Part shown: piece by piece, positions 31,303-39,288 of the stretch
Numbering within the stretch: position 1 is the first letter of the stretch
How the letters are laid out: each line of letters starts with the position of its first letter
Origin: an uncultured Porphyromonadaceae bacterium
GTDB lineage: Bacteria; Bacteroidota; Bacteroidia; Bacteroidales; Muribaculaceae
Direction: 5' to 3'
Length of the DNA stretch: 63,728 nucleotides
Assembly (NCBI GenBank): GCA_905198125.1
Contig: CAJKBH010000018.1
Coordinates: 1-63,728, forward strand
The notes under the pieces: model-generated
What the model was told of the DNA's origin: nothing
What the model saw: the letters and a program-made list of their open reading frames with translations, nothing else
Database searches by the model: none
Translations under genes and position numbers: made by a program

Positions 31303-31342
31303 ATCCCGCGCGGGATGCCGTGTGTCATTTTGTGCAAAGTTA
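31303..31342 (-). promoter_or_regulatory. CotH gene promoter and 16-bp perfect palindrome
   Basis: On the minus strand TAACTTTG (31335-31342) is a -7 element. About 17 bp downstream, at 31303-31318, is the perfect palindrome CATCCCGCGCGGGATG. It could form a leader hairpin or an operator over the transcription start. Confidence 0.5.
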
Positions 31343-31406
31343 CGAATTAAATCCCAATATTTAGGAACGATGCCTTAAGATATAATAATACCTTTTTGTC
31401 TTTTTT

Positions 31407-31424
31407 ATAACATATTATGAACAT
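31407..31424 (+). promoter_or_regulatory. Candidate operator: ATAACATATT / ATGAACAT direct repeats
   Basis: Two adjacent related words (ATAACATATT, 31407-31416; ATGAACAT, 31417-31424) resemble the 12-bp-spaced repeats in the susC/regulator intergenic region. They lie about 80 bp upstream of the SGNH esterase gene. A shared regulator is possible but unproven. Confidence 0.3.
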
Positions 31425-31505
31425 CTTTGCCGAAAATTGAATAAATTTGTAAATTCGTTTGAGAAAACAACTTCATTAACTTAATACGAATAGAAAAACA
31501 GAGAT

Positions 31506-32933
31506 ATGAAACGGATTTCGATGATTCTTGCCGCGCTGTTGTGCGGAATGCCGATGGTGGCGAAGGTTCAGCCGGGCTCGCCTATAAGCGACAACATGGT
31601 TCTTCAGCAGAACACGAAGGCGCGTCTGTTCGGCAAAGCCAAGGCCGGCGCCAAAGTCACGGCCACGCCGAGCTGGAACAACAAGACTTACGAAACGAAG
31701 GCTGACAAGCAGGGCAAATGGATTGTCGAGGTCGAGACTCCCAAGGGAGGCTATACACCTTACAGTATCGTGCTGAGCGACGGCGAGCCCCTGACGCTTA
31801 ATAACGTGCTGGTGGGCGAGGTATGGCTTGCTTCAGGACAGTCGAACATGCAGATGCCCCTGCGCGGCTACTGGGGATGTCCCATCAAGGGGGGCTACGA
31901 GGAAGTGGCCCACTCCGGCAACTGGAAGGACAAGATACGCTTCATGACCCTGCCGCTGGTCCAGAGTTACACGCCGATGGATACGGTGGCCGCACGCTGG
32001 ACGGTGCCTTCGCCCGCCACGTCGCCCGACTACAGCGCCCTGGCCTGGCATGCCGCCAAGCGGATGACCGACGTGCTGCAGGTGCCCATAGGTATCGTGA
32101 GCGCGGCTTACGGCGGAGCCCGCGTCGAGAGCTGGACGCCCCGCGAGATTTTGGAGACCTATCCCGACGTAAGCCTCGATCCCAAGGATGTGGAACCGAT
32201 GGAACATTATATGCGTCCGCTGCTGGCCTACAATGCCATGTTCATGCCCATCAAGGACTACACCTATAAGGGTATAATGTGGTATCAGGGTTGCAGCAAC
32301 GTGGGCCACGACGACGTCTACGCTCAGCGTCTGGCAAATATGGTGAAGGACTGGCGCGAGAAGATCGGTTTGGGCGACATTCCTTTCTATCAGGTGGAAC
32401 TTGCTCCATACGCCTTCGACTGGAGCATGAAGACGGCCGAGGGTCCGAAGCTGCGCAAGGCCCAGTGGGATGCCTGCGAACTGATTCCAAACAGCGGCAT
32501 AATCTGTACCAACGACGCCGCCGTGGAGTATGAGCGTTTCAACGTGCACCCCAGCGACAAGAAGGTGGTAGGCGACCGAATGGCCGACCTGATACTGAAC
32601 AAGACTTACGGCCAGACCATGTTCCCCTGCGTCAGCCCCAAGTACAAGAGCCACACCGTGAAGGGCAACGAAGTATGGGTTGACATAGAGCTGAACAACG
32701 ACATCATATCGCCCAACTGCGATATAAAGGGATTTGAGGTGGCCGGCGCCGACAAGGTATTTCATCCCGCCGACAATGTGCGTCAGGACGGCCAGAAGAA
32801 TACATTGATAGTCTCGAGTTCGGAAGTGGCCGAGCCGGTGGCCGTGCGCTACTGCTGGAAGGATTTCCAGCTTGGAAACGTAGTGGGCGACAACTACCTG
32901 CCTCTGGTGCCGTTCCGCACCGATAACTGGTGA
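31506..32933 (+). CDS. SGNH carbohydrate acetylesterase (sialate O-acetylesterase family)
   Basis: Predicted secreted O-acetyl esterase of 475 residues with a signal peptide (MKRISMILAALLCGMPMVAK). An N-terminal sandwich (VLQQNTKARLFGKAKAGAKV) leads to the catalytic domain, with the nucleophile Ser in ASGQSNMQMPL. The block 2 region is IMWYQGCSNVGHDD, with Cys where many relatives have Glu. The His is in NVHPSDKKVVGDRM. There are no sialic-acid genes nearby, so the family name should not be read as the substrate. Acetylated plant polysaccharide is more likely given the glycan loci in the window. It is 43 bp upstream of the NSS transporter gene. Confidence 0.82.
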   Translation: MKRISMILAALLCGMPMVAKVQPGSPISDNMVLQQNTKARLFGKAKAGAKVTATPSWNNKTYETKADKQGKWIVEVETPKGGYTPYSIVLSDGEPLTLNNVLVGEVWLASGQSNMQMPLRGYWGCPIKGGYEEVAHSGNWKDKIRFMTLPLVQSYTPMDTVAARWTVPSPATSPDYSALAWHAAKRMTDVLQVPIGIVSAAYGGARVESWTPREILETYPDVSLDPKDVEPMEHYMRPLLAYNAMFMPIKDYTYKGIMWYQGCSNVGHDDVYAQRLANMVKDWREKIGLGDIPFYQVELAPYAFDWSMKTAEGPKLRKAQWDACELIPNSGIICTNDAAVEYERFNVHPSDKKVVGDRMADLILNKTYGQTMFPCVSPKYKSHTVKGNEVWVDIELNNDIISPNCDIKGFEVAGADKVFHPADNVRQDGQKNTLIVSSSEVAEPVAVRYCWKDFQLGNVVGDNYLPLVPFRTDNW

Positions 32934-32976
32934 TCCGTTCCATCCTGACCGATGGCCCGGATCGTAAATTGAATAT

Positions 32977-34299
32977 ATGGAGAAAGCAAGAGCGCAATTC
33001 GGTACGAAATTAGGTGTGCTCGCCGCCACGGTCGGATCGGCCGTGGGACTGGGCAATATATGGAGATTTCCTTACGAATGCGGCACCGGAGGTGGTGCCG
33101 CGTTCCTGATAGTGTACATCGGCTTCGTGTTCCTGTTGGGCGTGCCGGCCATCTGCGCCGAGTTCAGCCTGGGGCGCAGCAGCCGCAAGGGAATGCCGGG
33201 GTCGTTCCGCCGGATCACAGGCAATAAGCACTGGGATTTCTTAGGCTATGCCGCCATACTGGCCGCCTTCATGATCCTGGCCTTTTATGCCGTGGTGGCG
33301 GGATGGACGCTGGAATATATCGTTGACTCCGTGACGGGGCTGTTCAAGGACACGCCCAATACGGAGCGCCACGCGCAGTTCCAGTCGTTTGTCAGCGGCT
33401 GGCGTTCGGTGCTGTGGGCCGTGGTGTTCCTGGTCATCAATGCTCTGGTGATGATAGGCGGGGTAGTAAAAGGGATAGAGCGTGTCAGCAACATCCTGAT
33501 GCCGCTGCTGTTCGTCATATTGATAGCCTTCTGCGTCAACTCGCTGATGATGCCGGGCGCGGCTGATGGTCTGACATTCCTGTTCAAGCCCGATTTCAGC
33601 AAACTTACGGCCGATGTGGTGCTCGGTGCGATGGGGCAGGCATTCTTCTCCCTTTCCTTAGGCATGGGGTGTCTGGTGACTTATTCCAGCTATTTCAGCG
33701 ACAGCACTCCGTTGATGAAGACTTCGCTCCAGATAGCTGCCCTTGATACATTGGTGGCCATTATGGCAGGCGTCATCATCTTCCCGGCGGTGTTCAGCTT
33801 CGGAATGTCACCTGCGGAGGGGCCGACATTGGTGTTCGAGGTATTGCCCAACATATTCCATAATATGCCGGGCGGCAGCGTGTGGAGTTTCTTCTTCTTC
33901 GTGCTGTTGGCGTTGGCTTCGCTTACGTCAATCATATCCGTAAGCGAGATTGTGGTGGCGTTCCTGTGCGACGAATTCGGCATGAGCCGGTTCAAGAGCA
34001 CCATGGCCGTGACCGGCTTATCGTTGGTATTGGCCATACTTTGCTCACTCTCGTTCGGTCCGCTGCAGGGCCTGAATCTGTTCAACCTGTTTGATTTCAT
34101 ATCGAGCAACGTGCTGATGCCGTTAGGCGGCATGGGAGTGTGCGTGTTCACGGGCTGGAAGATGAAGAAAAGCACTTACGTAGAGCAGATGCGCGGCAAT
34201 TCGAATGTGTCGAAGTGGCTGTTCGACAGCATCACCTTCTGTATGCGCTACATAGCCCCGGTCGGAATCCTGATTGTATTCATAGCCGGCTTATTGTAG
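32977..34299 (+). CDS. Neurotransmitter:sodium symporter (NSS) family transporter
   Basis: Inner-membrane Na+-coupled amino-acid symporter of 440 residues. The N-terminus (FGTKLGVLAATVGSAVGLGN then IWRFPYECGTGGGAAFLI) is the conserved helix 1 with its unwound substrate/sodium site. About 11 helices are predicted from hydrophobicity, as in the bacterial 11-TM (MhsT-like) group. The substrate cannot be read from sequence. The L-serine deaminase 128 bp downstream on the same strand makes serine or threonine plausible. Confidence 0.9.
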   Translation: MEKARAQFGTKLGVLAATVGSAVGLGNIWRFPYECGTGGGAAFLIVYIGFVFLLGVPAICAEFSLGRSSRKGMPGSFRRITGNKHWDFLGYAAILAAFMILAFYAVVAGWTLEYIVDSVTGLFKDTPNTERHAQFQSFVSGWRSVLWAVVFLVINALVMIGGVVKGIERVSNILMPLLFVILIAFCVNSLMMPGAADGLTFLFKPDFSKLTADVVLGAMGQAFFSLSLGMGCLVTYSSYFSDSTPLMKTSLQIAALDTLVAIMAGVIIFPAVFSFGMSPAEGPTLVFEVLPNIFHNMPGGSVWSFFFFVLLALASLTSIISVSEIVVAFLCDEFGMSRFKSTMAVTGLSLVLAILCSLSFGPLQGLNLFNLFDFISSNVLMPLGGMGVCVFTGWKMKKSTYVEQMRGNSNVSKWLFDSITFCMRYIAPVGILIVFIAGLL

Positions 34300-34306
34300 C
34301 TCATCA

Positions 34307-34368
34307 GCCTTTAACATTCCCGGCCCTTAATATCTCGGCCTTTAATATTCCCATCCTTTAATATTCGC
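34307..34368 (+). repeat. Four tandem 15-16 bp repeats upstream of sdaA
   Basis: Four imperfect units of the form GCCTTTAATATTCCC begin at 34307, 34323, 34338 and 34354. The array runs directly into a REP-like copy at 34365. It lies between the transporter stop and sdaA. Function is unknown. Confidence 0.7.
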
Positions 34369-34399
34369 GCGGAGCCGTTTCCGTAAGGAGCTCCGCTCC
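34365..34399 (-). repeat. REP-like dispersed repeat, copy A
   Basis: On the minus strand it reads GGAGC-GG-AGCTCCTTA then CGGAAACGGCTCCGCGC. It matches copy B in 31 of 35 positions and copy C in 29 of 35. The GCGGAGC and GCTCCGC arms can pair into a hairpin. It lies in the sdaA 5' region. Confidence 0.75.
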
Positions 34400-34427
34400 A
34401 AGTTCATAATCCAACCTTCATTTCAGC

Positions 34428-35639
34428 ATGAAATCCATAAAAGAACTGTACAAAATCGGCAAAGGGCCGTCGTCGTCCCACACGATGGGCCCCCAGTCGG
34501 CCGCGCAGGAGTTTCTGAAGCGTGTGCCAGAATCTGCGGTGCGTTTCGAGGTGACTCTATACGGCAGCCTCGCTGCTACCGGCAAGGGACACATGACCGA
34601 CGATGCCATAATAAATGTATTTAAGGAACACGGACACGACATAGAGATAGTGTGGCGTCCTGAGACGTTCCTGCCTTACCATCCCAACGCCATGACGTTC
34701 AAGGCGTACGACCGCGAGGGTGGGCAGGTGTCGGAACTGACCATATATAGTGTGGGAGGCGGTGCCATCAAGATAGAAGGAGACCCCGAATCGGCCGAAT
34801 CGCCCGAGATATACGGCATCAACAAGATGTCGGAGATAGTGGACTATTGCCAGCGCACCGGCAAGTGCTACTGGGAATATGTGGAGGAATGCGAGGGTCC
34901 CGATATCTGGCCATACCTTAGCAAAGTATGGGCTGTGATGCGAAAGAGCGTCGAGGACGGACTTGCACAGGAGGGACGCCTGCCCGGCCCGCTGAATCTG
35001 CGCCGCAAAGCCGCGCAGTATCAGGTCAAGGCGGAGGGATACCGCGACAACCTGCGCAGTCGCGGACTGACATTTGCCTACGCACTTGCTGTCAGCGAAC
35101 AGAACGCCTCGGGCGGCACGATCGTGACGGCGCCGACGTGCGGTAGCTCGGGCGTGGTGCCCGGTGTGCTGTATCATATATGGAAAAGCCGCAACCTGCC
35201 TGAGATGAAGGTGCTGCGCGCGCTGGCCACCGCCGGTCTGATCGGCAATATCGTGAAGCAGAACGCATCGATATCGGGTGCTGAGGTAGGATGTCAGGGC
35301 GAGGTAGGCGTGGCCTGCGCAATGGCCGCGGCGGCAGCCTGCCAGCTGTTCGGCGGCAGCCCGTCGCAGATAGAGTATGCGGCCGAGATGGGTCTGGAAC
35401 ACCACCTCGGCATGACTTGCGACCCGGTGTGCGGTCTGGTGCAGATACCCTGCATAGAGCGCAACGCATACGCCGCAGCACGTGCGCTTGACGCCAACAT
35501 ATATGCCTCTTTCTCCGACGGCGAGCACCGCGTCAGCTTCGACAAGCTAGTGACCGTAATGAAAGAGACCGGCCACGACCTTCCCTCCCTCTACAAGGAA
35601 ACCGGCGAAGGCGGCTTGGCCAAAGGCAGCCTGCAATGA
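34428..35639 (+). CDS. sdaA: L-serine ammonia-lyase, iron-sulfur dependent
   Basis: It deaminates L-serine to pyruvate and ammonia in the cytoplasm using a [4Fe-4S] cluster. The 403 residues hold the beta domain (GPSSSHTMGPQSAAQEFL, near the N-terminus) and the alpha domain in one chain. Cluster-region motifs are TAPTCGSSGVVPGVLY, GAEVGCQGEVGVACAMAAAA and MTCDPVCGLVQIPCIERNA. It follows the NSS transporter and converges with trpB, whose product also uses serine; the three may form a serine-use neighbourhood. The 128-bp leader contains a tandem array and a REP-like repeat. Confidence 0.96.
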   Translation: MKSIKELYKIGKGPSSSHTMGPQSAAQEFLKRVPESAVRFEVTLYGSLAATGKGHMTDDAIINVFKEHGHDIEIVWRPETFLPYHPNAMTFKAYDREGGQVSELTIYSVGGGAIKIEGDPESAESPEIYGINKMSEIVDYCQRTGKCYWEYVEECEGPDIWPYLSKVWAVMRKSVEDGLAQEGRLPGPLNLRRKAAQYQVKAEGYRDNLRSRGLTFAYALAVSEQNASGGTIVTAPTCGSSGVVPGVLYHIWKSRNLPEMKVLRALATAGLIGNIVKQNASISGAEVGCQGEVGVACAMAAAAACQLFGGSPSQIEYAAEMGLEHHLGMTCDPVCGLVQIPCIERNAYAAARALDANIYASFSDGEHRVSFDKLVTVMKETGHDLPSLYKETGEGGLAKGSLQ

Positions 35640-35655
35640 GAAAGATCCTGCCGGA

Positions 35656-37008
35656 TTAAGATTCCGCCAGGTTATTCTGTATTTCTTCATCTGAAAGGGC
35701 GTAGTTCTGCAGGTCGCCCTGGAAGTATTTGTCATAGCTCATCATGTCCATAAGGCCGTGGCCGGAGAGGTTGAACAGTATCACTTTCGCCTCGCCGGTC
35801 TCCTTGCATTTCATGGCCTCGCGGATGGTGGCTGCGATGGCATGGCATGACTCCGGCGCGGGCACTATTCCCTCGGTGCGGGCGAACAGTGTGCCGGCCT
35901 CGAACGATTCGAGTTGCGGGATGTCTACGGCTTCCATCAGGCCGTCCTTAAGCAGCTGCGACACGATGACGCCGGCGCCATGATAACGCAGACCTCCTGC
36001 ATGGATGTTGGCCGGCTTGAAGTTGTGGCCTAACGTGAACATGGGGAGCAGCGGCGTATATCCGGCCTCGTCGCCGAAATCATAGCGGAATACGCCGCGG
36101 GTCAGTTTGGGACATGAGTCCGGTTCGGCGGCAATGAAGCGGGTGTGACGCTCACCACTGAAGCTGTGGCGCATGAAGGGAAACGAGATACCGCCGAAGT
36201 TGGAACCGCCGCCGAAACAGCCAATCACGATGTCGGGGTACTCGCCGGCCATCTCCATCTGTTTCTCGGCTTCAAGACCGATTACGGTCTGATGCAGCGT
36301 GACGTGGCTCAGAACGGAACCTAATGTGTATTTGCAGTTCGGTGTGGTCCGCGCGAGTTCTATGGCCTCGGATATGGCCGTTCCGAGCGATCCCTGATGG
36401 TTGGGCGTCTTGGTAAGTATGTCCTTGCCGGCGCGCGTGGACATGGAAGGGGACGGCGTGACCTGAGACCCGAACACCCGCATCACACTCTTGCGGTATG
36501 GCTTCTGTTCGTAGCTGATCTTAACCTGATATACGGCCGACTCCAGTCCGAACATGCTTGCGGCGTAAGCCAATGAGGCGCCCCACTGGCCTGCGCCGGT
36601 CTCGGTGGTGACGTTTTGCACACCCTCCTTCTTGCAATAGTACGCCTGCGGGATTGCCGAGTTCAGTTTGTGCGAACCCATGGGGCTGACGCTTTCGTTT
36701 TTGAAGTATATGTGTGCCGGCGTACCTAAGGCTTTCTCCAGCTCGTATGCGCGAACCAACGGTGTGGAACGGTAGAACTTATATTTCTCGCGCACTTCCT
36801 CGGGGATGTCGATCCAGGCATCCTGCTGGTTCAGTTCCTGCCGGCACAGTTCCTCGGCGAAGATGGGGTATAGGTCTTCGGGCTTGAGGGGTTCATGGGT
36901 AGCGGGGTTCAGCGGCGGCATAGGCTTGTTGGGCATCTCCGCCTGTATGTTGTACCATTGGCGGGGAATCCGGTCCTCGTCCAGGATGTAGCGTTTCTTC
37001 TTTTCCAT
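35656..37008 (-). CDS. trpB: Tryptophan synthase beta-like protein, TrpB2 type
   Basis: PLP enzyme of 450 residues. The PLP lysine is in SVSPMGSHKLNSA and the phosphate-binding loop is GCFGGGSNFGG. The long N-terminus (PRQWYNIQAEMPNKPMPPL) and the length mark the TrpB2 type rather than the TrpA-dependent TrpB1. No trpA or other trp gene is adjacent. TrpB2 enzymes join indole and serine, and some have serine-deaminase or salvage roles; the role here is undecided. The gene has a strange 5' region of 9-10-mer repeats. Confidence 0.93.
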   Translation of the reverse strand: MEKKKRYILDEDRIPRQWYNIQAEMPNKPMPPLNPATHEPLKPEDLYPIFAEELCRQELNQQDAWIDIPEEVREKYKFYRSTPLVRAYELEKALGTPAHIYFKNESVSPMGSHKLNSAIPQAYYCKKEGVQNVTTETGAGQWGASLAYAASMFGLESAVYQVKISYEQKPYRKSVMRVFGSQVTPSPSMSTRAGKDILTKTPNHQGSLGTAISEAIELARTTPNCKYTLGSVLSHVTLHQTVIGLEAEKQMEMAGEYPDIVIGCFGGGSNFGGISFPFMRHSFSGERHTRFIAAEPDSCPKLTRGVFRYDFGDEAGYTPLLPMFTLGHNFKPANIHAGGLRYHGAGVIVSQLLKDGLMEAVDIPQLESFEAGTLFARTEGIVPAPESCHAIAATIREAMKCKETGEAKVILFNLSGHGLMDMMSYDKYFQGDLQNYALSDEEIQNNLAES

Positions 37009-37024
37009 AGAGTTTATAGTATTG

Positions 37025-37124
37025 AATCGGGTTAATCGGGTTAAATAGGGTTAAATCTTGATTAATCGAGATAATCAAGATAATCGGGATTAATCCGGAT
37101 TAATCGAGATAATCGGGATTAATC
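37025..37124 (-). repeat. Array of about 11 GATTAATCC-type 9-10-mers before trpB
   Basis: On the minus strand the region reads as consecutive 9-10 nt units: GATTAATCCC, GATTATCTC, GATTAATCCG and so on, drifting to GATTTAACCC next to the gene. Exact longer repeats include ATTAATCGAGATAATC at 37061 and 37099 (plus strand) and GATAATCGGGATTAATC at 37079 and 37108. The array ends about 16 bp from the trpB ATG, so it occupies the promoter or leader. Confidence 0.8.
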
Positions 37125-37242
37125 GCGATGTATTATTATACAATACGGGTGCAAATATAGTAATATTTATCAATAACAACAACAAAATATAAATAAAGAT
37201 TTATTTTGAATGTATTATTTCGATAATTCTGTAATAATCCGG

Positions 37243-37342
37243 ACTGGAATGACGACGTCCACGTCGTCAATAAACAGACGGTGAGGACACCGCCTCCCAG
37301 TCATTGTCAATCTGTGGGCGACGTGGACGTCCCCCCTCCAGT
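37243..37342. repeat. 100-bp element with imperfect terminal inverted repeats
   Basis: The ends are ACTGGA-N6-ACGTCCACGTCG and its inverted partner CGACGTGGACGT-N6-TCCAGT. Inside are a perfect stem (GACGACGT CC ACGTCGTC, 37251-37268) and a GGTG-AGGA-CACC hairpin. It may be a small MITE or a structured RNA. Confidence 0.5.
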
Positions 37343-37353
37343 ATCCATAAATG

Positions 37354-37386
37354 AAAAAACCGTCGGGCAAACACCCGGCGGTTTCC
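37354..37386 (-). terminator. Rho-independent terminator of the thiol-protein cluster
   Basis: On the minus strand a stem ACCGCCGGG/CCCGACGGT (one mismatch) with a 6-nt loop is followed by TTTTTT. It lies 36 bp past the stop of the 613-residue protein gene. Confidence 0.85.
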
Positions 37387-37422
37387 GTATTGTCTATGTA
37401 ATTATTAATTGCTTATAGCTTA

Positions 37423-39264
37423 TTACTTCACGATCTTATGTGTAGTGCCGTCCGACATGACCACGATATTGATACCGTCTACATAGTCAGTGTGCTGTAC
37501 GCCGTTAGAGTCGTAGATGGCCTTGACAGTGGCAGTATTGTCCATCAGGTTGTCCTCGATGCCCGAGTCGGGAACGTAATCGGGCGCGACCATACGGCAA
37601 TTGGTATTGTATACTCGGGCTTTGTCCCAGTTGACGGTGTAGCCTGTACCATATTTCATGGTTTCATATTCCGTAATCACAGCCTGCACACGCAGATCCT
37701 GCAATTTGTATTTGTTGCCCTTGTCATCCTGAAGGGGGAATTCGTATGTATATGTGAATTCGTTGTCTTCGTTCCATACGATAGGCTCACCCCAGGCGGA
37801 ATTAACTTTACGCGGAACATTCTGGTGTCTGTAAGTAGAACCGGCACCGGCCTGACTGACGGGCTTTACATTGTCCTCTACCAGATATACCGTTATGTGT
37901 CCGTTATCAGACAGGACATCGGCTGAACGCTGTACAGTGCAGGTTACTTTAAGGCTTGTCTCCGTTCCAGATGGGGTATCGAAATCAATATCAATACCTA
38001 CGACTGCATATTCTTCAATCTGCTGGTTAAGCAGATTAAACATCGTGGTATTTACATTGGTTAAAATCACCGGCGCAGTGTATGCCGTGCCGTTGAAATT
38101 GTTATCGACAGAAATACGGTCTACTGCGAATACAGGGCAGTAGATGCCGTTGTTTAAGGCCGGAAGATTATATAGCAGAGCCAAACTTTCGACTTCCGGA
38201 ATTGCCAGGTCGTCCATAATATGATGGCAAAGGGCATCTATTCTGCCGTCATATTCCGGCAATGCCTGAATCTGGTGAAGTGTGGTAGCAGCTCCGGGGC
38301 ACTGAGAACACCATTCACCGGTGAATTCATCTATAAGAACCCGTTTCGTGAAAGTCTGATTCACGACATGGAATGAGCTTGAGACAGTGATTTCGTTGTT
38401 GGCAAGATATTCGTCGGTACCGTTGCCAAGTTTGGAGATCTTGACGTAGTTTATCTTGTAGTTTCCGGCATCTGTTGAGGTGATGGGGAGCTTTATCTCA
38501 GCTGGAATCATAACCTTCTGGCCGACGGGAATATCGTTGTCGAAATTCAGGCTGACGGGGTCAAGCCCCTCGATGCCAACCTTGATGGTAAGGCCGTTGA
38601 TCGGCTGTGTGCCCTGATTGTAGACAGTGAACTCGGACTTGATGAATCCCTCCTTGAGCAGGAAATACTTGGCAAACGAGGCGTTAAGCAACTGAGCGTC
38701 ATAGGCGCATCGTTTGTCACCGCTTACCAGACCCTCAATGCACAGTGTGCCCCTGATGTCGGTATTGTTCCATTCCTTGCCGGGAGCCTTTGTCCAGGCT
38801 GCGTCCGGGCAGGGATCGGATATATAGCTCACTACCTTACAGGCCTTCGACTGCTGCCAGGTGATGCCGATGTAGAAGCCTTTGTCGCCTATGGTATAGG
38901 GGGCGGAGAAGTTTACGTTATTCCATTTGTTATAGGACAGATTCTGTATTTCCAGGGTCGTGCTTTCAGCCAAGTTCGGACCATCCAGTGATTCACGCAC
39001 CCAAAGCTTCGCACTGGTGAAACCCGTACGGCTGCGTACATAGAATGTGGCTCCATTCAGATTGTCGCCTGTCATGGTCTTGGCGTAATCGGGCGTGATG
39101 TAAATGGCAGCGCTGGCCTCTGCGTCAGTATTGGAGTATTCCAACGCCACAGCATCGGTGTCGTCTCCGTGGGCATAGCCGAGCGTGAAGTCGTCGGCCG
39201 AGGCTCCGAAAGACGTAGCCATAGCCATGCCGAGCGACAGGAATAGTGTTGACAGTTTGTTCAT
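37423..39264 (-). CDS. Secreted Omp28-like protein with CxxC motif and T9SS-like tail
   Basis: Predicted secreted protein of 613 residues. A signal peptide (MNKLSTLFLSLGMAMATSFGASA) is followed by a jelly-roll-like N-terminal half (ATFYVRSRTGFTSAKLWVRE, GFYIGITWQQSKACKVVSYI) and an Ig-like segment (about 215-300). A thioredoxin-fold Omp28-type domain begins near 305 with LIDEFTGEWCSQCPGA, a WCxxC redox motif. The last about 75 residues (SNGVQHTDYVDGINIVVMSD then THKIVK) look like a short type IX secretion sorting tail. It is last in the minus-strand cluster and followed by a terminator. A surface or secreted thiol role is inferred from the motif; no enzymatic function is proven. Confidence 0.78.
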   Translation of the reverse strand: MNKLSTLFLSLGMAMATSFGASADDFTLGYAHGDDTDAVALEYSNTDAEASAAIYITPDYAKTMTGDNLNGATFYVRSRTGFTSAKLWVRESLDGPNLAESTTLEIQNLSYNKWNNVNFSAPYTIGDKGFYIGITWQQSKACKVVSYISDPCPDAAWTKAPGKEWNNTDIRGTLCIEGLVSGDKRCAYDAQLLNASFAKYFLLKEGFIKSEFTVYNQGTQPINGLTIKVGIEGLDPVSLNFDNDIPVGQKVMIPAEIKLPITSTDAGNYKINYVKISKLGNGTDEYLANNEITVSSSFHVVNQTFTKRVLIDEFTGEWCSQCPGAATTLHQIQALPEYDGRIDALCHHIMDDLAIPEVESLALLYNLPALNNGIYCPVFAVDRISVDNNFNGTAYTAPVILTNVNTTMFNLLNQQIEEYAVVGIDIDFDTPSGTETSLKVTCTVQRSADVLSDNGHITVYLVEDNVKPVSQAGAGSTYRHQNVPRKVNSAWGEPIVWNEDNEFTYTYEFPLQDDKGNKYKLQDLRVQAVITEYETMKYGTGYTVNWDKARVYNTNCRMVAPDYVPDSGIEDNLMDNTATVKAIYDSNGVQHTDYVDGINIVVMSDGTTHKIVK

Positions 39265-39288
39265 ATTGCTGTATGGTTTGATTAATTA

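Larger units (their letters stand above)
37009..37422. other. 414-bp repeat-rich intergenic region
   Basis: From left to right it holds the GATTAATCC array next to trpB, an AT-rich stretch, a 100-bp inverted-repeat element, and a minus-strand terminator. No protein-coding ORF is credible. Confidence 0.7.

Noticed and set aside
31506..32933. Sialic-acid catabolism, suggested by two sialate O-acetylesterase-family genes
   Set aside because: There are no nan genes or sialidase in the window. The family covers many acetylesterases, and plant glycan genes dominate the context.
37025..37124. Possible riboswitch or trp leader peptide before trpB
   Set aside because: No Trp-rich small ORF or T-box features were seen. 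The region is explained by simple degenerate repeats.
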